Shown: positions 34,836 to 44,748 of the stretch, piece by piece
Layout: each line of letters starts with the position of its first letter
Numbering within the stretch: position 1 is the stretch's first letter
Origin: Archangium sp.
GTDB taxonomy: Bacteria; Myxococcota; Myxococcia; Myxococcales; Myxococcaceae
DNA: 64,000 bases
Direction of reading: 5' to 3'
NCBI GenBank assembly: GCA_030681645.1
Contig: JAUXRX010000007.1
Coordinates: forward strand, 248,001 to 312,000
The notes under the pieces: model-generated
Database searches by the model: none
Seen by the model: only the letters and a program-made list of their open reading frames with translations
Told to the model about the DNA's origin: nothing
Program-made: the position numbers and the translations under genes

Positions 34836-35051
34836 ATGAGCGACGAGGAAGACAAGAAGACCAACCGGGTGCAGCAGCTTCGGGAAGACCGGCTGCTCTC
34901 GAAGGCAGAGCTCGCGCGGCGCGCGGGGGTTTCGGTGCTCACCATCGATCGCGTCGAGCGGGGGGCGCAGTGCCGGCTCGACACGAAGCGGAAGATCATT
35001 CTCGCGCTCGGCCTGAAGGTGACCGATCGCACGCAGGTGTTCGAGGACTGA
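34836..35051 (+). CDS. Small XRE-type helix-turn-helix regulator upstream of pilM
   Basis: This 71-residue protein is almost entirely a Cro/C1-type DNA-binding domain (residues 10-65), with the recognition region LSKAELARRAGVSVLTIDRV and a closing helix DTKRKIILALGL. There is no ligand or dimerisation domain. It is separated from pilM by 90 nt and is likely transcribed from the AT-rich promoter region just before it. It may regulate its own transcription or that of pilM-Q; no direct evidence shows which. Confidence 0.88.
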   Translation: MSDEEDKKTNRVQQLREDRLLSKAELARRAGVSVLTIDRVERGAQCRLDTKRKIILALGLKVTDRTQVFED

Positions 35052-35141
35052 CGACGATTCGGCTTTGAGCGGCCAATTTTTTTCAAGGTCTCTGAAACGA
35101 CCGTAGGCTTCACCGCAGCAGCACTTTTCGAAGGAGCCGGC

Positions 35142-36224
35142 ATGGCGAAGGGCAAACTGGCGCTTGGGCTCGACATCGGATCCTCCGGGGTCAAGCTCAT
35201 TCAGCTCAAAGAGCAGCGACGGCGGGGCGAGGTGACGTACGCCCTGCAGAGCTTCGGCATGAAGCCGCTGCCCCCCGAGGCGATCGTCGATGGCGCGTTG
35301 ATGAACTCGACGGCGATCGTGCAGGCGATCCAGGAGCTCCTGGGGGAGCTCAAGGTGAAGCAGAAGGAGGTCGCGATCGGCGTCAGCGGCCACTCGGTGA
35401 TCATCAAGAAGATCTCGATGCCCCGCATGTCGCAGGACGAGCTGGAGGAAGCGATCCAGTGGGAAGCCGAGCAGCACATTCCCTTCGACATCAAGGACGT
35501 CAACCTCGACACGCAGATCTTGAGGCCTGACGCGAACGACGCGACCGGCCAGATGGACGTGCTGCTGGTGGCCGCCAAGAAGGACATGATCAACGACTAC
35601 TCGTCGGTCGTGACCGAGGCGGGGCTGACGCCGGTGGTGGTCGACGTCGACGCCTTCGCGGTGCAGAACTGCTTCTCGGCCAACTACGAAGTGCCGATGA
35701 ACGAGACGGTGGTGCTGATCAACGCCGGCGCGGCGGTGGTCAACATCAACATCCTCTCGCAGGGTGTCACCACCTTCACCCGCGACGTCACCATCGGCGG
35801 CAACCAGTTCACCGAAGAGATCCAGAAGCAGCTCAACGTTTCCTACGAGGAAGCCGAGGCGCTCAAGGTCGGCGGCGGGCGCGGCGACGCAGACGCGGTC
35901 GTGCCCCAGGAAGTGGAGAAGGTGATGACGCAGGTCGCCGAGCAGGTGGCCGGCGAGATCCAGCGGTCGCTCGACTTCTACGCAGGCACGGCGGCCGACG
36001 CGAACTTCTCGAAGGTGTACCTGTCGGGCGGTACCGCGAAGGTGCCGGCGCTGTTCAAGACCATCGAGGCGCGCGTGGGCGTGCCGGTCGAGATCTTGAA
36101 CCCCTTCAAGCGCATCGAGATCGACAACAGGAAGTTCGACCCAGCGTTCATCATGGACGTGGCACCCCAGGCCGCGGTGGCCGTGGGCCTGGCGCTGCGC
36201 AAGCCCGGCGACAAACTCGGCTGA
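35142..36224 (+). CDS. pilM: Type IV pilus alignment protein PilM
   Basis: PilM is an actin-like cytoplasmic ATP-binding protein that links PilN to the motor. The 360-residue product has the phosphate-1 motif LGLDIGSSGVKLIQL, the conserved SRMSQDELEEAIQWEAEQ-like segment (here PRMSQDELEEAIQWEAEQ), phosphate-2 VLINAGAAVVNI and adenosine motif LSGGTAKVPAL. A ribosome-binding site AAGGAG lies 7 nt before the ATG. It starts the pilMNOPQ operon; pilN begins 17 nt after its stop. Confidence 0.96.
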   Translation: MAKGKLALGLDIGSSGVKLIQLKEQRRRGEVTYALQSFGMKPLPPEAIVDGALMNSTAIVQAIQELLGELKVKQKEVAIGVSGHSVIIKKISMPRMSQDELEEAIQWEAEQHIPFDIKDVNLDTQILRPDANDATGQMDVLLVAAKKDMINDYSSVVTEAGLTPVVVDVDAFAVQNCFSANYEVPMNETVVLINAGAAVVNINILSQGVTTFTRDVTIGGNQFTEEIQKQLNVSYEEAEALKVGGGRGDADAVVPQEVEKVMTQVAEQVAGEIQRSLDFYAGTAADANFSKVYLSGGTAKVPALFKTIEARVGVPVEILNPFKRIEIDNRKFDPAFIMDVAPQAAVAVGLALRKPGDKLG

Positions 36225-36241
36225 ACAAGGACTGACACGAG

Positions 36242-36922
36242 ATGATGATCCGCATCAACCTCCTGCCGGTTCGGCAGGTACAGAAACGCGAAGCCGGGCG
36301 CCAGTTCATCGTGCTGATGGTCGGGATGTTCATCATCTCGGCCGCAGCCAACGGCTACTGGTACGTCTGGATGGACGGCAAGCGCGAGGCGGCCCAGCGG
36401 CGCCTCGACGACACCAACGCGCGCATCGCGCAGCTCGAGAAGGTGATCGGTGAGGTCACCAACCTGCAGCGGCGCAAGAAGGAGGTCGAGGAGAAGCTCG
36501 CCGTCCTGGACAAGCTCACCAAGCAGCGCGCCGGCCCGGTGAAGCTGCTCGACGCGCTCGCCACCGCGATCCCCAAGAAGGTGTGGATCACCTCGTTCGA
36601 AGAGAAGGGCGGGGCGGCCGTGATGAACGGCGCGGCCGAGAGCTTCGACGACGTCTCGGAGTTCATGCGCGGGCTCAACAACATCGTGTGGTGTTCGAAG
36701 GGCATGGGCCGCGTGGTCGAGCGCAAGCGCGACGGCAACTTCCGCGTCGAGCTGCTGGGGAGCGAGGCGGAGATCCTCGAGAACACCCCGGCCGAGCTGG
36801 GCTTCTTCTTCTCGAACCTCGAGCTGAAGAACACCACGACCGACGCTGCCGGCGCCGGGTCCAAGGCCGGCGCAAAAATCGTCAAGTTCGACATGACGCT
36901 CACCGTGAATCTCGGGATCTGA
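36242..36922 (+). CDS. pilN: Type IV pilus alignment protein PilN
   Basis: PilN is an inner-membrane protein that binds PilM by its cytoplasmic tail and PilO in the periplasm. The 226-residue product starts with the PilM-binding motif MIRINLLPVRQ, has one membrane helix at about 22-45, a coiled coil to about 95 and a periplasmic ferredoxin-like domain. The next start is 7 nt after its stop. Confidence 0.95.
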   Translation: MMIRINLLPVRQVQKREAGRQFIVLMVGMFIISAAANGYWYVWMDGKREAAQRRLDDTNARIAQLEKVIGEVTNLQRRKKEVEEKLAVLDKLTKQRAGPVKLLDALATAIPKKVWITSFEEKGGAAVMNGAAESFDDVSEFMRGLNNIVWCSKGMGRVVERKRDGNFRVELLGSEAEILENTPAELGFFFSNLELKNTTTDAAGAGSKAGAKIVKFDMTLTVNLGI

Positions 36923-36929
36923 GGCCGAC

Positions 36930-37541
36930 GTGGAACAGCTCATCGAAAAGATCAACAAGCTCGCCACGCCGGTCAAAGCCGGGATCATCGCGGGCATCAT
37001 CCTGCTGCTCACGGCAGGCATGTACTTCCTCTTCATCACTGACCTCGACACCACCATCACGGGGCTCAAGGCCGACCAGACCGCCAAGGAAATCACGCTC
37101 GCCGAGAAGCAGGCGATCGCAGACAACCTGAACGAGCGGCGCAAGGAGATGGACGCCCTCGAGCAGAAGTTCCAGGAGGCGCTCACGCAGCTGCCCGAGA
37201 AGAAGGACATCGAAGAGCTGCTCTCGCAGCTGAGCGACGTGGGCAAGAAGTCGGGGCTGGAGATCAGCCGGGTGGTGCCGGGCCCCGAAGCAGCCGAGGG
37301 TTTCTATTCGCGCATTCCCATCAGCATGGCCGTGAGCGGCAACTACAACGAGGTGGCGATGTTCCTCCAGGAGATCGCCAACCTCCGCCGCATCGTGAAC
37401 GTGTCCAACCTGCGGCTCGCCTCGCCCGTGCTGAAGGGCGACAAGGTGACGCTCAATTCCGAGTTCATGGCGACCACCTTCCGGTTCAGCGAATCGGCTG
37501 TCACCAAGGGGAACTCTGCCACCAAGGGGAAGAAGCGATGA
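36930..37541 (+). CDS. pilO: Type IV pilus alignment protein PilO
   Basis: PilO pairs with PilN to form the periplasmic part of the alignment complex. It has a short cytoplasmic tail, one membrane helix (about 17-38), a coiled coil (45-85) and a ferredoxin-like periplasmic domain (about 90-190, including YYSRIPISMAV-like strands). The start codon is GTG, 7 nt after pilN; the stop overlaps pilP by 4 nt. Confidence 0.94.
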   Translation: MEQLIEKINKLATPVKAGIIAGIILLLTAGMYFLFITDLDTTITGLKADQTAKEITLAEKQAIADNLNERRKEMDALEQKFQEALTQLPEKKDIEELLSQLSDVGKKSGLEISRVVPGPEAAEGFYSRIPISMAVSGNYNEVAMFLQEIANLRRIVNVSNLRLASPVLKGDKVTLNSEFMATTFRFSESAVTKGNSATKGKKR

Positions 37542-38101
37542 CGCCCTTCAATTGCCGAGGTCCGCTGCTCGCCCTCGCCCTCGGTGCGATGGCAGGGTGT
37601 GGGGAAGATGCGCCGCCACCGACGGCCGCGCCGGTGACGCCGCGGAAGAAGGTCGAGGCCGCCGCGCCGGTGGCCGCGGCGGTGACGGTCGACTACGCCT
37701 ACAGCCCGATCAACAAGCGCGATCCATTCCGCTCGCTGCTGGTCGAGGGCCCCAAGGGCTCGCTCGAGGTGCCGGGTGAGACGGTGAGCTGCACCGAGCC
37801 GCTGTGTCTGGTCGATACCGACGAGCTCACGGTGGTCGCGGTGGTGAGCGGCGACGCGAACCCGCTGGCGATGGTGGAAGATCGGAGCGGGGTGGGCCAC
37901 ATCGTGCGCCGCAACACCCGCGTGGGAAAGCAGGGCGGAAAAGTGACACAGATCCTCCGCGACTGCATTGTTGTCACCTCGTTCATCAGCGGCGGGCCGG
38001 ACGGCAAGCCCCAGGCAAACAAACAGAACATGTGCGTCAAGACCGACACGCGGAGCATCGAGCCACTCGATCTGCTCAAGGGGAAAGAATTCACTCAATG
38101 A
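37538..38101 (+). CDS. pilP: Type IV pilus lipoprotein PilP
   Basis: PilP is a periplasmic lipoprotein bridging PilNO to the secretin PilQ. The 187-residue product has a lipoprotein signal (LLALALGAMAGC), a Pro/Ala-rich spacer to about residue 50, a flexible SPINKRDPFRSLL segment (typical of PilP) and a small beta-sandwich at about 85-185 (LTVVAVVSGDANPLAMVEDR). ATG overlaps pilO; the stop overlaps a possible early pilQ start (ATGA). Confidence 0.94.
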   Translation: MTPFNCRGPLLALALGAMAGCGEDAPPPTAAPVTPRKKVEAAAPVAAAVTVDYAYSPINKRDPFRSLLVEGPKGSLEVPGETVSCTEPLCLVDTDELTVVAVVSGDANPLAMVEDRSGVGHIVRRNTRVGKQGGKVTQILRDCIVVTSFISGGPDGKPQANKQNMCVKTDTRSIEPLDLLKGKEFTQ

Positions 38102-38142
38102 GCACCGAGAGCGGCAGAGCAATGAGCCAGGAGAAGACCATC

Positions 38143-40779
38143 ATGAAAAGTGCCCTGTTGTTCGCTGGGCTCCTCGCGTCGACGGCGTTCGGTGCGTCGG
38201 GCAATGCCCTCACGGGCGTGTCGGTCGCAACCACCCCGACGGGCGTCGAGGTCACGGTGCGGTGCAGCCAGGCCCCCGTCTTCAACGTCTTCAGGCTCAA
38301 GGAGCCCGATCGACTGGTGGTCGACGTCTCGGGCGCCTCGGTGGAGGCGATCAAGGGTCACCACGAGGGCGCAGGCCCGGTGACCGGCGTCGTCGCCTCG
38401 CAGTTCTCCGACGCGAAGGCCGAGGTGGGGCGCCTGCTGTTCGGGCTCTCGAACGCGCGGCGCTACGACGTCAAGGCCGTCGACTCCGCGCTGATCATCT
38501 CGATCGAGGGCGACGCGACGGAGGCGCCCCTGGCCGCCGCGCCGTCCAGGACACCGCCTGCGGCGGAAGCCGTGCCTGCGGCCGTCGCCGAGACGCCCAC
38601 GAAGGCGTCAGTGCCGGGCGAGACCATCATCGCCTCGCGCGTCGACGAGAAGAAGGTGAAGAGGGCGGCGACGCGCCTCAAGGGCATCACCGCTTCCTCT
38701 GCGGGGATCCAGCTGGTGACGGACGGTGAAGTGGCGAAGTTCGAGGTGATCGAGCTCGCCGACCCGTCGCGCCTGGCCATCGACCTCTTTGGCCTCAAGG
38801 GCTCGCCGCGCGCACCCCGCGCCTCGTTGGCCAACGTGCGCGACGTTCGCGTCGGCGCTCACGACGAGAAGGTGCGCGTGGTGATCGAGTTCGCGCAGCG
38901 CCCGACCTTCGACGTCCGCCGCCGCGCTGATGGCGTGTCGATCGGCCTCAAGGGGGTGTCGAAGGACAGGGTCGAGTCTGCTTCTGCCCCCGGCCCCGAC
39001 GGCGCCGAAGTCGAGATCGACGGCGCGCCGGTCGCGTTGGAGACGGGCTCTTCCGTGGCCGCCACGAGCGTGGACAGCCGTGTCGACGTCACCGACGTCA
39101 GCTTCAGGGAATCGGCGAGCGGCGGCGTGGTGCAGCTCAAGCTCAAGGGAAACCCGAAGTGGACGGTCGAGCGCCCTGACGGGAAGAGCGCGGTGCTCAA
39201 CCTCGAGGGCGCGCACATCGCCCGTCAACTCGAGCGCAGCCTCGACACCAGCGCCCTGGAGACGCCGGTGAAGATGGTCAGCGTGTTCGCGGTGCCCGGG
39301 AGCACCAACAAGGTGCGCGTGGTGGTGGCAGGCGGCCAGGTGCTCGATCAGCTCGTGAACGAGCGCCCGGGCGTCCTGCAGTGGCGCTTCAGCACCCGCG
39401 GCGGCTCGGAGCAGGTGATCTCGCAGGATCGTTCTGCGGGCTTCTCGACCGAGGCCAACGAGGTGACCGAGGAGGGCGCGCCGCAGCAGCGCCGCAACTA
39501 CGTGGGCAAGCGCGTGTCATTCGAGTTCAAGGACATCGACATCCACAACCTCCTGCGGATCATCGCGGAGATCTCGAAGAAGAACATCGTGGTGGCGGAC
39601 GACGTGAGCGGCAAGATCACCGTGCGCCTGCGCAACGTCCCGTGGGACCAGGCGCTCGACCTGGTGCTGCGCAGCAAGAGCCTGGGCAAGGAAGAGTTCG
39701 GCAACATCATTCGCGTGGCCCCGCTGGCGACGCTGGAATCGGAGGCGAAGAGCCGCGCGGAGCGCCTGAAGAGCTTGAGGGACTCGACGCCGCTGTCGGT
39801 GAGCCTCATTTCGATCAACTACGCGACCGCAACCGAGATGTCGGCCCGGGTGAAGGAAGTGCTGTCGGCACGAGGCAACGTGGCCGTAGACGCCCGCACC
39901 AACACGCTCATCGTGCGTGACCTGCCCGAGAACATGGGCAAGGTGCGGTCGCTGGTGGCGAGCCTGGATCTTCAGACCCCGCAGGTGCTGATTGAGAGCC
40001 GCATCGTCGAGGCGAGCACCTCGTTCCGGCGCGAAGTCGGCATTCAATGGGGCGGTCAGGGGCTCATGTCGGGCGTCAACGGCAACCCGACCGGCCTCGT
40101 CTTCCCCAGCTCGGTGGCTGTGACGGGCGCGGCGGTGCCCGGTGGCAGCCCCGGTAACCCGAGCACGTCCAACTACGCCGTGAGCCTCCCGGTCGGCGCG
40201 GGGCAGGGCGCGGGCGGCGCACTCGGCATGGCGTTCGGGTCGGCCGGAGGCGCGGTGGCGTTGAACCTGCGGCTCACCGCACTCGAAGCCCAGGGCGCGG
40301 TCAAGACCATCTCGGCGCCGAAGGTGACGACCCTGGACAACGCGACGGCGCGCATCAGCCAGGGCGTGTCGATTCCGTTCAGCCAGGTGTCGGCGGCAGG
40401 TGCGAACACGCAGTTCTTCGAAGCGCGCCTTTCGCTCGAGGTCACGCCGCACATCACCCAGGACGCGAGCGTGCTGATGTCCATTCGCGCAGAGAACAAC
40501 CAACCTGACCCGGCTGTGCGTGGGTCGAACGGTCAGCCCGGTATCGCGCGGAAGGAGGCCACGACCAACGTGCTGGTGAAGGACGGAGACACGACGGTGA
40601 TCGGCGGCATCTACGTGCGAGGCGGGTCGAACTCGCAGGCTGGTCTGCCGATTCTCAGCAAGATCCCCGTGCTCGGCTTCTTCTTCCGCAACTCGAGCGA
40701 GTTGGAGACCAAGAACGAGCTGCTCATCTTTGTCACCCCGCGCATCCTGAACCGCAGCGCGGTTGCGCAGAACCCGTGA
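38143..40779 (+). CDS. pilQ: Type IV pilus secretin PilQ
   Basis: PilQ forms the outer-membrane pore for the pilus. From the chosen ATG (AGGAG 9 nt upstream; clean signal peptide MKSALLFAGLLASTAFGA) the protein has 878 residues; ATGs at 38098 (overlapping the pilP stop) and 38122 are alternatives. Three AMIN-type peptidoglycan-binding domains occupy the N-terminal half, followed by a secretin/TonB short N-terminal domain (FEFKDIDIHNLLRIIAEIS), an N1 domain, and the secretin beta-barrel ending in VGFFFRNSSELETKNELLIF-like sequence and VTPRILN. It is the last core gene of the pilus operon. Confidence 0.96.
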   Translation: MKSALLFAGLLASTAFGASGNALTGVSVATTPTGVEVTVRCSQAPVFNVFRLKEPDRLVVDVSGASVEAIKGHHEGAGPVTGVVASQFSDAKAEVGRLLFGLSNARRYDVKAVDSALIISIEGDATEAPLAAAPSRTPPAAEAVPAAVAETPTKASVPGETIIASRVDEKKVKRAATRLKGITASSAGIQLVTDGEVAKFEVIELADPSRLAIDLFGLKGSPRAPRASLANVRDVRVGAHDEKVRVVIEFAQRPTFDVRRRADGVSIGLKGVSKDRVESASAPGPDGAEVEIDGAPVALETGSSVAATSVDSRVDVTDVSFRESASGGVVQLKLKGNPKWTVERPDGKSAVLNLEGAHIARQLERSLDTSALETPVKMVSVFAVPGSTNKVRVVVAGGQVLDQLVNERPGVLQWRFSTRGGSEQVISQDRSAGFSTEANEVTEEGAPQQRRNYVGKRVSFEFKDIDIHNLLRIIAEISKKNIVVADDVSGKITVRLRNVPWDQALDLVLRSKSLGKEEFGNIIRVAPLATLESEAKSRAERLKSLRDSTPLSVSLISINYATATEMSARVKEVLSARGNVAVDARTNTLIVRDLPENMGKVRSLVASLDLQTPQVLIESRIVEASTSFRREVGIQWGGQGLMSGVNGNPTGLVFPSSVAVTGAAVPGGSPGNPSTSNYAVSLPVGAGQGAGGALGMAFGSAGGAVALNLRLTALEAQGAVKTISAPKVTTLDNATARISQGVSIPFSQVSAAGANTQFFEARLSLEVTPHITQDASVLMSIRAENNQPDPAVRGSNGQPGIARKEATTNVLVKDGDTTVIGGIYVRGGSNSQAGLPILSKIPVLGFFFRNSSELETKNELLIFVTPRILNRSAVAQNP

Positions 40780-40789
40780 GGACCACATC

Positions 40790-41512
40790 ATGAGACTCAA
40801 GATACTGTTCGTCGCCGTTGCCGCGTCGTCCTGCGCAAACCAGGCCCAACCCATCTTCATCGAGAAGTTCTTCCCTCTGGGCGACAGCTGCGACGCGACG
40901 AAGACCTCGGAGAACCAGCCCAACGGCTATCTCGACGTGGCCGCGGGCAATCCCCAGTTCTTCGTGGGCGTCAGGGTCAGCGGCTCAGAGAACGTGGGCC
41001 AGGTGCCGGTCACGGTGGGCACCGTCCAGCTGGAGCGCGCGAACCGCGACCGGCCGATCATCAAGCAAATGGTGGTCACGTATCGGCTGAGCAAGCGGGT
41101 GGGGGGGACCCCCCGGCCGTACATTCAGAACATGAGCATTCCCCTCGAGGAGGGGGCCGCTCTGCAGCTCATCAGCCCCGAGCTGGGGACGGCGCTGTTC
41201 GACGGGCTCGTGCCTCCCCCCGGGCCCGCACCGTCGGCCGTGGTTGAGGACCACGTCGACATTTCTGCGGATGTCGAGTTCCGGGGGAATTATTCCAGCT
41301 CCGGAAACGCGTTCTCCACGGGCATTCTCACGTTCCCCATTCGCGCGTATCGCTCCCTTCCGGTCACCTGTCCCAACGGGTACGTGAGGTTCGCGAATGA
41401 CCCCACGGCCGGGTCGGTGGACTTCTGCAAGTACACTGGCCAGACGAGAGACCAGCTGGTCCCTGCCACGCCCCCCTCGTGCTGTCCCGCCGTTGGCACA
41501 CCGGGGTGCTGA
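40790..41512 (+). CDS. Putative lipoprotein downstream of pilQ
   Basis: This 240-residue protein has a lipoprotein signal (RLKILFVAVAASSC). The mature part is beta-rich, with strands such as QFFVGVRVSGSE and IKQMVVTYRLSKRV, and a Cys-rich C-terminus (CPNGYVRFAN ... DFCKYT ... SCCPAVGTPGC) likely to form disulphides. The ATG at 40790 is set by GAGGA 8 nt upstream. It lies 10 nt after pilQ and 3 nt before the Roadblock gene, and so is probably in the pil operon. No function is known; a surface role near the secretin is a guess from position. Confidence 0.75.
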   Translation: MRLKILFVAVAASSCANQAQPIFIEKFFPLGDSCDATKTSENQPNGYLDVAAGNPQFFVGVRVSGSENVGQVPVTVGTVQLERANRDRPIIKQMVVTYRLSKRVGGTPRPYIQNMSIPLEEGAALQLISPELGTALFDGLVPPPGPAPSAVVEDHVDISADVEFRGNYSSSGNAFSTGILTFPIRAYRSLPVTCPNGYVRFANDPTAGSVDFCKYTGQTRDQLVPATPPSCCPAVGTPGC

Positions 41513-41515
41513 CGA

Positions 41516-41893
41516 ATGGGCTTCCGTGAGCATCTCGAGGCCGTCGTCACGTCGGTGAGCGGTTCGGTCGCCTGCAGCCTGGTGGGCTTCGATGGCATCG
41601 CCGTCGACACCCACCAGCCCGAGGCGCGGGCCGCCGACGCGGCCGCGATGGAGCTGAGCGCCGCGCTCACCGAGTACGGCAACCTGCTCGGTCAGCTCAA
41701 GAGCACGGTGCAGACCCTGAAGACCGGGGCGGTGGGCGAGATGTCGGTCAACACCGAGAAGGTGATCACCATCATGCGCATGGTGAACCAGGACTATTAC
41801 GTGGTGCTCGCCCTGTTGCCCGACGGCAACTACGGCAAGGGCCGCTACGCGCTGCGCATGGCCGCGCCGAAGCTGGCCAAAGAGCTCCTCTAG
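41516..41893 (+). CDS. Roadblock/LC7-domain protein
   Basis: This 125-residue protein is one Roadblock/LC7 domain (five-strand sheet with two helices): VSGSVACSLVGFDGIAVDT, then ELSAALTEYGNLLGQLK, ending with YYVVLALLPDGNYGKGRYAL. The family includes MglB, the GAP for the polarity GTPase MglA in myxobacteria, but this protein is not MglB by any visible mark. It lies between the pilQ region and efp as in M. xanthus. It may act on a small GTPase or as a scaffold near the pilus. Confidence 0.85.
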   Translation: MGFREHLEAVVTSVSGSVACSLVGFDGIAVDTHQPEARAADAAAMELSAALTEYGNLLGQLKSTVQTLKTGAVGEMSVNTEKVITIMRMVNQDYYVVLALLPDGNYGKGRYALRMAAPKLAKELL

Positions 41894-41919
41894 CCCAGGC
41901 CCGCCTTTTCGTTTCAATG

Positions 41920-41955
41920 ACGCGCTGTGCCTGAGTTCTTCCAGGCACGGCGCGT
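41920..41955. terminator. 14-bp hairpin upstream of efp
   Basis: ACGCGCTGTGCCTG (41920-41933) pairs with CAGGCACGGCGCGT (41942-41955), 14 bp with one G-U pair, around an 8-nt loop. It lies 26 nt after the Roadblock gene stop and is followed by a T-containing stretch (TGTTGCTTG). A second weaker hairpin (GCGGGGGT/ACGCCCGC, 41979-41998) sits before the efp ribosome-binding site. Probable end of the pil operon. Confidence 0.6.
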
Positions 41956-42026
41956 TGTTGCTTGCGAGGTGCGTGGAGGCGGGGGTATGGACGCCCGCGT
42001 TCATTGCTTTCCCAAAGGAAACACCC

Positions 42027-42602
42027 ATGGCTGGTGTCATCGACACGTCCGAGTTCAAGAAGGGCATGAAGATCGAGATCGACGGCGAACCGTTCGAGAT
42101 CCTCGACTTTCAGCACGTCAAGCCGGGCAAGGGTTCCGCCTTCACGCGGACCACGATCCGCAGCATCTTGAGCGGCCGCAACCTGCAGCCGACGTTCAAG
42201 AGCGGCGACAAGGTCGAGCGCCCCGACATCGAAGAGAAGGACATGCAGTTTCTCTACGCCCAGGGCGACGAGTTCCACTTCATGGACCAGCGGTCGTTCG
42301 AGCAGACGTACCTGAACGCCAAGACGCTCGGGGAGTCGAAGAACTTCCTCAAGGAGAACATCAACGCCTCGGTGCTCTTCTGGAACGGCAAGGCGATCGG
42401 CGTGACGCTGCCGAACTCGGTCGACCTGAAGGTCGTCAAGTGCGACCCCGGCGTGCGCGGCGACACGGTGTCGGGCGCGCAGAAGCCGGCGATCCTCGAG
42501 ACGGGCTACCAGATCAACGTGCCGCTCTTCGTGAACGAGGGCGACGTGCTCAAGATCGACACGCGCTCGGGTGAGTACCTCACGCGCACCTCGACGGCCT
42601 GA
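42027..42602 (+). CDS. efp: Elongation factor P
   Basis: EF-P helps ribosomes through polyproline stretches. The 191-residue product has the KOW-like N-terminal domain with the modification-site loop VKPGKGSAF, the middle OB domain and the C-terminal OB domain ending GDVLKIDTRSGEYLTRT. The ATG at 42027 has AAAGGAA upstream. Polyproline-rich proteins are common in this window (SgmX, ExeA-type ATPase), so EF-P could matter for their translation. Confidence 0.97.
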   Translation: MAGVIDTSEFKKGMKIEIDGEPFEILDFQHVKPGKGSAFTRTTIRSILSGRNLQPTFKSGDKVERPDIEEKDMQFLYAQGDEFHFMDQRSFEQTYLNAKTLGESKNFLKENINASVLFWNGKAIGVTLPNSVDLKVVKCDPGVRGDTVSGAQKPAILETGYQINVPLFVNEGDVLKIDTRSGEYLTRTSTA

Positions 42603-42645
42603 AACACTTTTCCTCTCTCGACCCCCTACAGGAAACCAAAAAGAC

Positions 42646-43215
<570 letters not shown>

Positions 43216-43252
43216 CGTCTTCTCTCTCCGCCGCCTCAACCAGGGAGCTGCC

Positions 43253-44638
43253 GTGTTCAAGAAGGTCCTGATCGCGAACCGCGGAGAGATCGCGCTCCGC
43301 GTCATCCGGGCGTGCAAGGAGCTGGGCATCGCCACCGTGGCGGTGCACTCCACCGCCGACGCCAACGCGCTGCACGTGCGCTTCGCCGACGAGTCGGTGT
43401 GCATCGGCCCGCCGCCCTCGAAGGAGAGCTACCTCAACGTGCCGGCGCTGCTGTCGGCGGCTGAGATCACCCGGGCCGACGCGATTCACCCCGGCTACGG
43501 CTTCCTCTCGGAGAACGCCGAGTTCGCCGATGTCTGCCAGAAGTGCCAGATCACCTTCATCGGCCCGCGGCCCGAGCACATCAGGCTGATGGGGAACAAG
43601 GTGCGCGCGCGTGAGGCCGCCAAGGCCGCGGGGCTGCCGCTGCTGCCCGGCTCGCCCGGCGTGCTCAAGAGCGCCGAGGAAGCCGAGACGCTGGCGAAGG
43701 AGATCGGCTACCCGGTGATCCTCAAGGCGGCGGCCGGTGGTGGTGGCCGCGGCATGAAGATCGTCCGCGAGCCGCGCGCGATCGCGCAGGCCTTCGCCAC
43801 CGCGTCGGCCGAGGCGGTCAACGCGTTCTCCAACGGCGACATGTACCTCGAGCGTTACGTGGAAAAGCCGCGCCACATCGAGATCCAGATCGTCGGCGAC
43901 ACCTTCGGCAACGTGGTGCACCTCTTCGAGCGCGAGTGCTCGGTGCAGCGCCGTCACCAGAAGATGATCGAAGAGAGCCCCTCGATGGCCGTCAGCCCGG
44001 CGCTCCGCGAGGAGATGGGCCGGGTCTCGGTCGAGGCGATGAAGGCCATCGGCTATTCCAACCTCGGCACCATCGAGTACCTGATGGACGAGAAGGGCCG
44101 CTTCTATTTCATGGAGATGAACACCCGGGTGCAGGTCGAACACCCGGTGACCGAGCAGGTGACGGGCATCGACCTGCTGCGCACCCAGCTGCTGCTGGCG
44201 GCGGGCGAGAAGCTCTGGTTCAAGCAGGAAGATCTGACCCTCAAGGGCTCGTCGATCGAGTGCCGCATCAACGCGGAAGACCCGGTCACCTTCGCGCCCT
44301 GGCCGGGGAAGATCACGGCCTACAACCCGCCGGGCGGCCTCGGAGTTCGAGTCGATTCAGCCGCTTACGAGAACTACACCATTCCGTCCCACTACGACTC
44401 GCTGGTGGCGAAGCTGATCGTCACCGCCGACACGCGCGACCAGGCGATCAAGCGCATGCAGCGGGCGCTGTCGGAGTACGTGATTCAGGGCATCCGCACC
44501 AACATCCCCTTCCACCGGGCGGCGCTGCAGGAAGAGAGCTTCATCCGGGGCGAATACGACACCCGCTTCGTCGAGCGGATGCACGCTTCCGAGACGGGGA
44601 CGCAGCGGCTGCGAAAAGCCGTCGAAGAGACCCCCTGA
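43253..44638 (+). CDS. accC: Biotin carboxylase subunit of acetyl-CoA carboxylase
   Basis: AccC carboxylates the biotin on AccB using ATP and bicarbonate. The 461-residue product has [20 protein letters not shown], the ATP-grasp region with [33 protein letters not shown], and [20 protein letters not shown]. Length and motif order are normal. The start is GTG, in an operon with accB. Confidence 0.97.
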   Translation: MFKKVLIANRGEIALRVIRACKELGIATVAVHSTADANALHVRFADESVCIGPPPSKESYLNVPALLSAAEITRADAIHPGYGFLSENAEFADVCQKCQITFIGPRPEHIRLMGNKVRAREAAKAAGLPLLPGSPGVLKSAEEAETLAKEIGYPVILKAAAGGGGRGMKIVREPRAIAQAFATASAEAVNAFSNGDMYLERYVEKPRHIEIQIVGDTFGNVVHLFERECSVQRRHQKMIEESPSMAVSPALREEMGRVSVEAMKAIGYSNLGTIEYLMDEKGRFYFMEMNTRVQVEHPVTEQVTGIDLLRTQLLLAAGEKLWFKQEDLTLKGSSIECRINAEDPVTFAPWPGKITAYNPPGGLGVRVDSAAYENYTIPSHYDSLVAKLIVTADTRDQAIKRMQRALSEYVIQGIRTNIPFHRAALQEESFIRGEYDTRFVERMHASETGTQRLRKAVEETP

Positions 44639-44748
44639 ACAGCTACCGCCGGCCGAAGATGGCTTCTTGGACCATGTGGTTGCGTCTGGTAGCGTTCGCG
44701 GGCACCTGCGGGTTTTCCCCAGGTCAAAACTTCAGTCGTTCCTGATCC

